DNA of 13,285 nt from Cyanobacteria bacterium OH_CBB_238 (lineage in GTDB: Bacteria > Cyanobacteriota > Vampirovibrionia > Gastranaerophilales > Gastranaerophilaceae). The position numbers and the translations under genes are program-made. A model generated the notes under the pieces. It was not told the origin of the DNA. It did not search any database and saw nothing but the letters and a program-made list of their open reading frames with translations. The stretch is taken from contig JAEYQN010000041.1 of assembly GCA_023409995.1 (NCBI GenBank), positions 1 through 13,285 on the forward strand, written 5' to 3'. Below, piece by piece: positions 7,383-12,880 of this stretch. Position 1 is the first letter of the stretch. Every line of letters begins with the position of its first letter.

Positions 7383-8561
7383 TTATAAAAGCTGTGACAG
7401 GCGCTCCATTGCTTCAATTGTTTTTTCTTTGTTTCCAAAAGATGTTAATCTAAAATAACCTTCCCCATTTTTGCCAAAGCCAGACCCTGGAGTTCCAACT
7501 ACGTTTGCTTTTTCAAGTAAAAAGTCAAAAAATTCCCAAGAACTTAGTCCATTTGGGCATTTTAACCATATATAGGGAGAGTGCTTTCCGCCCGTATACC
7601 AAATATTTTTGGCGTCTAGTGTTTCTGAAATAATTTTTGCATTTTCACTGTAATAGTTTATATTTTCTTGAATTTGTTTTTGTCCATCCATTGAAAATAC
7701 TGCTTCGGCACCTCGCTGAACTACATAGGGTACTCCATTAAATTTTGTAGTTTGTCTTCTTAACCATAACTTATTTAGTGAAATGTCTCCGAATTTTAGT
7801 TCTTTCGGAACAACCGTATAGCCGCATCTTGTACCTGTGAAGCCTGCTGTTTTGGAGAATGAGCAAAATTCAACTGCGCATTTTTTTGCATCTTCTATTT
7901 CAAATATACTTCTTGGTAATGAGTCATCTTTTATAAAGCACTCATATGCTGCATCAAATAATATTAATGCATTATTTTTCATTGCGTATTCTACCCATTT
8001 TGCTAGTTCGGCTTTCGAATATACAGCGCCGGTCGGATTATTTGGAGAACAAATGTATATGATATCACACTTAATGCTATTATCTGGTAATGGTAAAAAT
8101 CCATTTGATTCATTCGCATTAGCAAAAACTATTTTTCTGCCTGCCATTATATTGGTATCAACATATACAGGGTAAACTGGATCTGGAATCAAAACAGTGT
8201 TATCTTCTGAAACTAAATCCAGAATGTTTCCTATATCACTTTTAGAACCGTCAGAAACAAAAATTTCATCAGCTTCAATGTGAGTTTTTCTTTCTTTATA
8301 GTAATGCTTTATTGCTTCCCGCAGAAAATCGTAACCTTGCTCGGGGCCATAGCCTCTGAATGTTTCTTTATACGATAGTTCATCTACTGCGTCTTTCATA
8401 GCATCAACAACTGCAGTACAGAGAGGAAGGGTTACATCTCCGATACCAAGTCTTATTATATTTGCTTCAGGATTTTTTAGTGCATATTCAGATACCTTTT
8501 TAGAAATTGTTGAAAAAAGATAGCTATCTTCAAGTTCCAAATAATGTTTGTTAATATTCAT
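7383..8561 (-). CDS. dapL: LL-diaminopimelate aminotransferase
   Basis: A 392-residue class I/II PLP aminotransferase that converts tetrahydrodipicolinate directly to LL-diaminopimelate using glutamate. It bypasses the succinylated or acetylated intermediates of the DapC/DapD/DapE routes. It feeds lysine and peptidoglycan synthesis. Visible elements are NIIRLGIGDVTLPL (34-47), ETFRGYGPEQGYDFLREAI (66-84), VSDGSKSDIGN (102-112), CSPNNPTGAVY (171-181), LFDAAYE (201-207), the PLP-binding lysine Lys237 in FCSFSKTAGFTGTRCGY (232-248), and the carboxylate-binding arginine in YFRLTSFG (Arg371). Dap-specific spacing and length match the DapL family of cyanobacteria, plants and chlamydiae rather than AspC. 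The start is supported by a nearby GGAAA and a good promoter. It has its own terminator, so it is a single-gene unit. Confidence 0.95.
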   Translation of the reverse strand: MNINKHYLELEDSYLFSTISKKVSEYALKNPEANIIRLGIGDVTLPLCTAVVDAMKDAVDELSYKETFRGYGPEQGYDFLREAIKHYYKERKTHIEADEIFVSDGSKSDIGNILDLVSEDNTVLIPDPVYPVYVDTNIMAGRKIVFANANESNGFLPLPDNSIKCDIIYICSPNNPTGAVYSKAELAKWVEYAMKNNALILFDAAYECFIKDDSLPRSIFEIEDAKKCAVEFCSFSKTAGFTGTRCGYTVVPKELKFGDISLNKLWLRRQTTKFNGVPYVVQRGAEAVFSMDGQKQIQENINYYSENAKIISETLDAKNIWYTGGKHSPYIWLKCPNGLSSWEFFDFLLEKANVVGTPGSGFGKNGEGYFRLTSFGNKEKTIEAMERLSQLL

Positions 8562-8600
8562 TTTGCTTTTCCGTTCTAATCTAGACTATTTATTGTCTAA

Positions 8601-8629
8601 ATTATACAGGAATCTTATATTTTGTACAA
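8601..8629 (-). promoter_or_regulatory. Sigma-70 promoter of dapL
   Basis: On the minus strand, TTGTAC (8624-8629), a 17-bp spacer and a perfect TATAAT (8601-8606) precede dapL, giving a transcript start near 8594 and a ~33-nt leader. The -35 lies in a 12-bp palindrome, TTTTGTACAAAA (8620-8631). A TAGAC/GTCTA inverted repeat (8582-8586 and 8595-8599) overlaps the start point; either could be an operator. Confidence 0.65.
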
Positions 8630-8635
8630 AACCAT

Positions 8636-9610
8636 TTATTGAAAAGATATTTTTTCTAAGTGCGGTTCAACTGCCTTTTTTATAATTACGTGTTCCACGA
8701 ATAAATCAATGGGTTTTATCATCAGTCCTAAAGATATAAAACCACCAATTGTTTTGAATGTCTTGTTTTTGAAAATCTCGGCAACATTATGGTCTTTTAG
8801 TATTGATTTAGCTGCTTTGCCCAGGTATTTTTCTTTTCCAAACTCTTTAAGATAACCTGGTTGAAGATCATTAAATTTTTTGAACAGTTTTGCTGATAGT
8901 TCTTTTGGTTGTTTACCTTGCATTAATTCTTTTCGCATTTTAAACATAGAATCAACATGATCGTCTATAAAACTATTCAATTTTTCAGTATTTGACAATG
9001 CCATTGATTCTGGGTGTTTAGAAGAAAAACAGAAATTAAATATCTTTGATATTATCCCTTTTGATTTATACTCACCCAGTGTTTCCGACATATAGGTTTC
9101 TAAAGATTCATGTAAATTTTTCTTATATGTGCTTATGTTATTTTCGAAAGTATGTAAGCTATTTTTGGACATGTGATTATGACAAAATTCTATCGCATCT
9201 TCTTTAGCTTGCGTAGTTAGACCTTTTTGTGTGTATTTATCAAGATAAGAAATGGCTTTTTGGCCAACATGAACAGCTGCTGTTGGTAGAATTACACTTG
9301 CAAGAGATTGAAAAATTGTCTGTTTTAATGCTCTTTTTGTGCTTGGGTCATAACTTGTCTGGTCATTTTTATATTTATCATATATATCCGCACCAAAATA
9401 TAATAGTGCAGGAGCCCAGAGTGCAGTACCTAGTTTTGGAGAAAGAGGGCTTATTGCGGCACCTATTTCATTTGAGTATGCCAAGCCCTTTGCTGGCCAT
9501 TTTAATAATGGATCTTTATATTTTTTTTCTTCTGAATTTTTTGTGGCATAAGGCACAGCACTTGGTGTAGTGCTTGCCTTCACTTGTGTATATGTTTCGA
9601 CTAAATTCAC
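8636..9610 (-). CDS. Unrecognised membrane protein, 324 residues
   Basis: I do not recognise this family. The protein has no classical signal peptide. A polar N-terminus (1-35) leads to a segment with LKWPAKGLAYSNEIGAAISP (36-55). Two hydrophobic stretches follow (about 58-76 and 98-118) and then a long charged, mostly helical region (120-285). A final hydrophobic stretch, IGGFISLGLMIKPIDLFVEH (288-307), comes near the end. This suggests a protein embedded by two or three helices with a large cytoplasmic loop. The start is GTG at 9608-9610, supported by AAAGGG five to nine bases upstream and by an extended -10 promoter. Its stop lies just before the dapL promoter, so read-through into dapL is possible. 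The layout loosely resembles the partial membrane protein at 12881. Confidence 0.72.
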   Translation of the reverse strand: MNLVETYTQVKASTTPSAVPYATKNSEEKKYKDPLLKWPAKGLAYSNEIGAAISPLSPKLGTALWAPALLYFGADIYDKYKNDQTSYDPSTKRALKQTIFQSLASVILPTAAVHVGQKAISYLDKYTQKGLTTQAKEDAIEFCHNHMSKNSLHTFENNISTYKKNLHESLETYMSETLGEYKSKGIISKIFNFCFSSKHPESMALSNTEKLNSFIDDHVDSMFKMRKELMQGKQPKELSAKLFKKFNDLQPGYLKEFGKEKYLGKAAKSILKDHNVAEIFKNKTFKTIGGFISLGLMIKPIDLFVEHVIIKKAVEPHLEKISFQ

Positions 9611-9634
9611 GGCTACCCTTTTCTAACTGATACA

Positions 9635-9643
9635 AGTATAACA
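9635..9643 (-). promoter_or_regulatory. Extended -10 promoter of the 324-residue membrane protein gene
   Basis: On the minus strand TGT-TATACT (9635-9643) is a near-perfect extended -10 element, with predicted start near 9628 and a leader of ~18 nt holding the AAAGGG ribosome binding site. No convincing -35 is spaced correctly, as is common for extended -10 promoters. Confidence 0.55.
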
Positions 9644-9678
9644 AAGCAGATAGAGAAAAATTGACAATTATTATTAGT

Positions 9679-9707
9679 TTGCAAAGATTTTGTTACGATT
9701 TTATACA
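9679..9707 (+). promoter_or_regulatory. Candidate promoter of the prs leader transcript
   Basis: TTGCAA (9679-9684), a 17-bp spacer and TATACA (9702-9707) point towards prs, with predicted start near 9714. A consensus TTGACA also lies at 9661-9666, but its matching -10 (AAGATT) is poor. A second, weaker candidate is TTGTCT (9751-9756) with TTATAC (9773-9778). The terminator at 9938-9969 lies between all of these and prs. Confidence 0.45.
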
Positions 9708-9780
9708 AAAAATATCCATTTCTGGTAATGCATTTTATCTTTGTCTATAATTGTCTTATAAAATTCAATTGGTTATACGA

Positions 9781-9930
9781 ATGAGACATAGATATCAAAA
9801 TATGAAGAGATATATTTATTTCACTCATTGGCTGAGTAAGAATTTTTTGCTGAAGTTAAAAGAAGAGTTGTGTAAAAATATAAAGGATATTTTTTCAAGA
9901 AAAACTGTAAGACAACAAATTATTATATAA
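9781..9930 (+). CDS. Possible 49-residue basic peptide or untranslated leader upstream of prs
   Basis: An open frame of 49 codons from ATG 9781 to TAA 9928-9930 encodes a Lys/Arg-rich peptide (starts MRHRYQNMKRYIYF, ends RKTVRQQIII) of no family I recognise. There is no Shine-Dalgarno sequence before this ATG or before the internal Met8, so translation is doubtful. The stop codon lies 7 nt before the left arm of an intrinsic terminator. Either this is a small gene with its own terminator, or the stretch is the 5' leader RNA of prs. The RNA can also fold as AATGAG (9780-9785) with CTCATT (9824-9829), or alternatively ACTCA (9823-9827) with TGAGT (9833-9837). I see no match to a known purine or PRPP riboswitch. 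Confidence 0.25.
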   Translation: MRHRYQNMKRYIYFTHWLSKNFLLKLKEELCKNIKDIFSRKTVRQQIII

Positions 9931-9937
9931 ACTTGTG

Positions 9938-9969
9938 AACACCATCGAATTAAATCGATGGTGTTTTTT
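9938..9969 (+). terminator. Intrinsic terminator just upstream of prs
   Basis: A perfect 11-bp stem, AACACCATCGA (9938-9948) with TCGATGGTGTT (9955-9965), closes a 6-nt loop and ends in a six-base T run (9964-9969). It ends only 28 bp before the prs ATG, too close for a separate promoter. It therefore probably acts as an attenuator or partial terminator for prs. Confidence 0.85.
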
Positions 9970-9997
9970 ATTAATAAAAATAGAAATGGAGATAATA

Positions 9998-11053
9998 ATG
10001 AAAATATTTAACGCTACAAGTAATCCAATAATGTATACCAATACTAACGCCCCTGGATCTAATAAAATTTATGATTATTCAGGTAAAAGCAACTTTTTAT
10101 ATAGGTATAACTTGGCAAGTGATGTGATTTCTTTTAAAAGAGCTGCAAACCCAGATGAAGGCAAACAGCTCTTTTCTTGTAAAGACAGTATGGAGCTGGC
10201 TGAAAAAATATCTGATAAAGCAAACGTTGGGTTAAACGAATCAATATCAAAAAAATTTAAAAATGGAGAAAGCTATGTAAATCTTATGACAAATGTTGAA
10301 GATAAATCCATATATGTGGTGGAGGCAGGTAGCGGTCCAATAAATGACAATCTAATGGAATTTAGGCAGATAGTAGATGCTGCAAAAAGAGACGGTGCCG
10401 AAAAAATAACTGCGATTATTCCATACATGCCATATTCTAGACAAGATAGAATATCTAAAACAGGAGAATCTATTGCTGCAAAAATGGTAGCCGAAGATAT
10501 TCAAAGGGCAGGAGCTGATAAAATAATAACAGTTGATCTTCATTCTGTTCAAACCCAAGGCTTCTATAATATCCCCTGCAAAAATCTATCTGCAATGCCA
10601 CTATTTGCAAATTATTTTAGAAACAAAGGAAATTTATCTGATTTTGCTATTATAAGTCCTGATTTTGGTGGTGAAAAAAGGGCAAAAGCATTAGCTAAGG
10701 AACTTGATGCCCCAATTGCCATTATTAGTAAAGAAAGATCAGAACACAATAAAGCAGAAGCTGTTGCTATTTTTGGAAATGTTAAAGGAAAAAATTGTAT
10801 ACTTATTGATGATATGATCGATACTGCAGGCACAATAACAGAAGCGGTAAAAATGCTTAAAAATAATGGTGCAAAGGATGTTTATATTTGTGCTACGCAT
10901 GGAATTTTTAGTGATAATGCATATGAGAATATAAAAAATTGTCCGGTGAAAGAGGTTATCGTTACTGATACTCTTCCTTTAAAACCAGGTGCTCCTTCAA
11001 ACGTTAAGCAAATTAGCATTTCATCGATACTTGCAAAGGAACTGAAAAATTAA
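9998..11053 (+). CDS. prs: Ribose-phosphate pyrophosphokinase (PRPP synthetase) with N-terminal extension
   Basis: A 351-residue class I Prs, which makes PRPP from ribose 5-phosphate and ATP for nucleotide, histidine, tryptophan and NAD synthesis. Motifs present are FKNGESYVNL (87-96), GPINDNLMEF (113-122), the ATP loop PYMPYSRQDR (142-151), TVDLHSVQTQGFY (178-190), SPDFGGEKRA (220-229), and the PRPP loop CILIDDMIDTAGTI (267-280). The family core starts near KQLFSCKDS (56-64), so about 55 residues (rich in Asn, Tyr, Ser, ending in ISFKRA) are added compared with the usual ~315-residue enzyme. The start at 9998 is chosen because GGAG lies six bases upstream. An earlier in-frame start at 9935 would put coding sequence in the terminator hairpin. 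The stop overlaps the convergent GNAT gene by 4 bp. Confidence 0.93.
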   Translation: MKIFNATSNPIMYTNTNAPGSNKIYDYSGKSNFLYRYNLASDVISFKRAANPDEGKQLFSCKDSMELAEKISDKANVGLNESISKKFKNGESYVNLMTNVEDKSIYVVEAGSGPINDNLMEFRQIVDAAKRDGAEKITAIIPYMPYSRQDRISKTGESIAAKMVAEDIQRAGADKIITVDLHSVQTQGFYNIPCKNLSAMPLFANYFRNKGNLSDFAIISPDFGGEKRAKALAKELDAPIAIISKERSEHNKAEAVAIFGNVKGKNCILIDDMIDTAGTITEAVKMLKNNGAKDVYICATHGIFSDNAYENIKNCPVKEVIVTDTLPLKPGAPSNVKQISISSILAKELKN

Positions 11054-11637
11054 TTTGAGGGTAAAATTGGAGAACTCTTTATTTTATTCATCATTCTAGA
11101 GTTTTGCGAAACATTATATACCATAGCTGTGCCGTATGTTGAAATGTCATTATAACTTTGGTTGGGGACTGTTTCAAAACCTATTTTTTCGTAAAACTTT
11201 ATTGGAGAACGTTGGAGAAAGCGTAACTTTTGTGCATTTAGTGTTATGTTTTTTGCACCACTTTTCTTTAAACTTTCCTCACAGGCAATTTGAATCAACT
11301 TTGTTCCAATGCCTTTATATTTCTTTCTAGCATATGATTCTAAATTAATAATAAAGATTTCGTCATTTGTTATTCTTATGTCTATGTCTCCGAGTACGTT
11401 TTTACCATTAGAAATGCTGTACTTTTTGTATCCTGGTTTTATATTTTCTGCAAAAACTTGTACCTCTTGTTTTCCATATCTTATTCCACAAAGTTTTTTA
11501 TATATGGAAATATTATTTATATACTTTGAAGTTTTGTCAAAAGAATCACCAATGGAAGGCATTTTAAAAAGAAGGCTCTTAAAAGATGCCTGTGTTAGTT
11601 TTTTGACATTAGATGCAGAGTTGATTGGATTAATCAT
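11050..11637 (-). CDS. GNAT-family N-acetyltransferase with N-terminal extension
   Basis: A 195-residue protein whose second half is a GCN5-related acetyltransferase fold. IINLESYARKKYKGIGTKLI (96-115) contains the acetyl-CoA pyrophosphate loop (K-x-x-GIGT), followed by the helix IACEESLKKSGA, the strand NITLNA (130-135), and the C-terminal SPIKFYEKIGFE (144-155), typical of motif B. Residues 1-58 are not part of the fold and include a motif QASFKSLLF (16-24) like those in Prs and GlgA. The acceptor (protein N-terminus, amino sugar, antibiotic or polyamine) cannot be read from sequence. No Shine-Dalgarno sequence is visible before the ATG. It is tail-to-tail with prs, the stops overlapping by 4 bp. 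Confidence 0.8.
   Translation of the reverse strand: MINPINSASNVKKLTQASFKSLLFKMPSIGDSFDKTSKYINNISIYKKLCGIRYGKQEVQVFAENIKPGYKKYSISNGKNVLGDIDIRITNDEIFIINLESYARKKYKGIGTKLIQIACEESLKKSGAKNITLNAQKLRFLQRSPIKFYEKIGFETVPNQSYNDISTYGTAMVYNVSQNSRMMNKIKSSPILPSN
11073..11105 (+). terminator. Weak terminator-like hairpin for prs inside the GNAT gene
   Basis: AACTCT (11073-11078) pairs with AGAGTT (11098-11103) across a 19-nt loop, followed by TT. It lies 20 nt past the prs stop. The short stem and wide loop make it uncertain. Confidence 0.25.
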
Positions 11638-11675
11638 ATAAGCTTTAACACATCAATATGATTTTTTTTGCTAGC

Positions 11676-11698
11676 AAAAAGAAGCTATATAGCTTCTT
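11676..11698 (-). terminator. Intrinsic terminator of the corrinoid adenosyltransferase gene
   Basis: Read on the minus strand, an 8-bp stem (arms 11679-11686 and 11691-11698) with loop ATAT is followed by five T. It lies 26 bp past the cobO stop codon, and between it and the GNAT gene start. Confidence 0.75.
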
Positions 11699-11724
11699 CT
11701 GTATCGCATCCCTATGCTCGTTAT

Positions 11725-12258
11725 TTAATATTCTATGCCTTGTCGTGCTAGTATACCTTCATCGAAATAATGCTTTATGGGTTTCATTTCTGTAACAAGA
11801 TGAGCCATTGCCACCAATTCAGGATGCGCTCTTCTTCCAGTAAGCACAATTTCTATATGCTCTGGTTTATTTAATAAAGCTTCTTTGACTTCGCTGACTT
11901 TTATCATTCCCATATCTACGCAAATATTTAATTCATCTAATATGATTAGTTGGTACTTACCGCTTTTGATTGATTCTTTTGTGTATTCCCAACCTTTTTT
12001 TGCTTCTTTGAAATCTCCAAGGCAAACATTGTGTGAATATACAACTCTATCCATACCAAATTGCACAACATCTAAATTTGGTAGGAATTTACTTGAAGAA
12101 GCTAATTCTCCATAAGATGTGCCCTGATCGCCTTTTGTAAATTGAACTACTAAAACCTTCCAGCCATGTCCGAGAGCTCTTAGTGCTAACCCCAATGCAG
12201 CAGTTGTTTTTCCCTTGCCATCTCCAGTATAAATTTGTATATAGCCATGTTCTAACAC
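11725..12258 (-). CDS. cobO: Corrinoid adenosyltransferase (CobA/CobO/BtuR family)
   Basis: A 177-residue P-loop enzyme that transfers the 5'-deoxyadenosyl group of ATP to the cobalt of cob(I)alamin or a corrinoid precursor, giving the adenosyl form. The Walker-type loop is YTGDGKGKTTAALGLALRAL (10-29), characteristic of this family. The second acidic motif is LIILDELN (104-111). The conserved C-terminus LTGRRAHPELVAMAHLVTEM (139-158) followed by KPIKHYFDEG and ARQGIEY is intact. The start is GTG at 12256-12258 with GAAGGG nine bases upstream. A TATACT on the minus strand (12297-12302) is a possible -10. No cobalamin riboswitch is visible upstream and no other B12 gene is in the window, so salvage or de novo synthesis cannot be distinguished. 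Confidence 0.95.
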   Translation of the reverse strand: MLEHGYIQIYTGDGKGKTTAALGLALRALGHGWKVLVVQFTKGDQGTSYGELASSSKFLPNLDVVQFGMDRVVYSHNVCLGDFKEAKKGWEYTKESIKSGKYQLIILDELNICVDMGMIKVSEVKEALLNKPEHIEIVLTGRRAHPELVAMAHLVTEMKPIKHYFDEGILARQGIEY

Positions 12259-12670
12259 TTTTATTTTCCCTTCACTAATTTCAATTTTCTATTCTTAGTA
12301 TAAAAAATTTTTGAATTGTATTTATCGGTTTTTTAGATGATAAGCATTTATCTTTTTAACAATACTAAAACAATTTTTTCATAAGGGATAAAATGTAATC
12401 ATCCCCATGCTCTTTATTTTACATTTTTTGAAAAATAAATTACTCGTTTTAGCTATAGTCAAGGCATCTTACTTGCATTTGTTAAAATTTACAAATAATT
12501 AATTTAATCTGGTTAGATAATTAACTTAATTTGTTTTTTGAATATAACTTAAGAATTGTTAAGTTGTACCAAATGAAATTTGGTATACCCTAAAACCCCA
12601 TTAACATTGAGGTGTTAAATATATAGACAAAAAATATATCCAAGAATACTAGCAATTATTTTTTTGTTCA
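12259..12670. other. AT-rich non-coding stretch between cobO and the Cys-peptide gene
   Basis: I see no gene in these ~410 bases; the longest ATG-started frame I noticed is about 15 codons with no ribosome binding site. The left end carries the cobO leader. The right half carries a series of inverted repeats, listed separately. Confidence 0.6.
12499..12618. repeat. Four consecutive inverted repeats
   Basis: Four hairpin-capable repeats follow each other within 120 bp. First, TTAATT-TA-ATCT (12499-12510) pairs with AGAT-AATTAA (12515-12524). Second, AACTTAA (12546-12552) pairs with TTAAGTT (12559-12565). Third, TACCAAAT (12567-12574) pairs with ATTTGGTA (12578-12585) around GAA. Fourth, TTAACA (12601-12606) pairs with TGTTAA (12613-12618). 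They could be operators for a dimeric regulator of the downstream promoter or a structured RNA. In AT-rich DNA some may be chance; the third is the most GC-containing and convincing. Confidence 0.45.
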
Positions 12671-12679
12671 TGTTATACA
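12671..12679 (+). promoter_or_regulatory. Extended -10 promoter of the Cys-peptide leader
   Basis: TGT-TATACA (12671-12679) is an extended -10 like that found at 9635-9643 on the other strand. It predicts a transcript start near 12686, just before the ribosome binding site AAGGA (12692-12696). No good -35 is seen. Confidence 0.5.
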
Positions 12680-12703
12680 TAAATTGAACGTAAGGAAAAA
12701 ATA

Positions 12704-12793
12704 ATGTTAATAAAAATTAAAAATAATAACTTATCAACATGCTGTTGTTGTCAGAATTCCGAAAGATCTGACTTTTTGTCGTGTTGTAAGTAA
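12704..12793 (+). CDS. 29-residue cysteine-run peptide; probable leader peptide of an attenuator
   Basis: ATG 12704 to TAA 12791-12793 encodes 29 residues, six of them Cys: a run CCCC at 13-16 (codons TGC TGT TGT TGT, 12740-12751) and CC at 27-28 just before the final Lys. The AAGGA ribosome binding site with a 7-nt spacer is among the best in the window, so translation is likely. The N-terminus is MLIKIKNNNLST, with no signal peptide. A strong terminator follows within 20 nt, then the membrane-protein gene. Regions 12750-12755, 12765-12772, 12815-12822 and 12834-12843 can form alternative stems as in amino-acid attenuators. Alternatives are a small metal-binding protein or a modified-peptide precursor. 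I do not recognise a family. Confidence 0.6.
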   Translation: MLIKIKNNNLSTCCCCQNSERSDFLSCCK

Positions 12794-12848
12794 ATACTAT
12801 TATAACTACTAATCGTCGGATTCTATAATTGATTCCGACGATTTTTTT
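12750..12848 (+). promoter_or_regulatory. Putative cysteine-responsive attenuator
   Basis: Region 1, GTCAGA (12750-12755), starts inside the fourth Cys codon and pairs with region 2, TCTGAC (12767-12772). Region 2 extended, GATCTGAC (12765-12772), can instead pair over 8 bp (two G-T wobbles) with region 3, GTCGGATT (12815-12822). Region 3 is the left arm of the terminator, which pairs with region 4. A ribosome stalled at the Cys codons would mask region 1, free region 2 for the antiterminator, and allow read-through. A ribosome reaching the stop codon would leave regions 3 and 4 free to terminate. Confidence 0.45.
12811..12848 (+). terminator. Intrinsic terminator between the Cys peptide and the membrane-protein gene
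   Basis: A perfect 10-bp stem, AATCGTCGGA (12811-12820) with TCCGACGATT (12834-12843), closes a 13-nt loop and ends in seven T. It ends 32 bp before the next ATG, leaving no room for a full promoter, so the next gene depends on read-through. Confidence 0.85.
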
Positions 12849-12880
12849 ATGAAACAAATTTTAAAAAGGACTTAAGTAAT

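Noticed and set aside
7837..8175. Plus-strand 112-codon frame opposite dapL
   Set aside because: It overlaps the conserved dapL core in antisense and shows no protein family features.
9714..9969. 6S RNA or purine riboswitch in the prs leader
   Set aside because: The 5' and 3' ends do not pair as in 6S RNA, and the purine aptamer core sequences are absent; left as an unassigned leader.
9935..9997. Longer prs reading frame starting at 9935
   Set aside because: The start lies next to, and the extra codons run through, the terminator hairpin at 9938-9969; GGAG six bases before the ATG at 9998 marks a better start.
11309..11641. Plus-strand 110-codon frame opposite the GNAT gene
   Set aside because: The GNAT frame has a clear acetyl-CoA loop; the opposing frame is hydrophobic and Phe/Leu-rich, as expected for antisense of AT-rich coding DNA.
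12259..12300. Cobalamin riboswitch upstream of cobO
   Set aside because: The short leader has no B12-box-like sequence or space for the aptamer.
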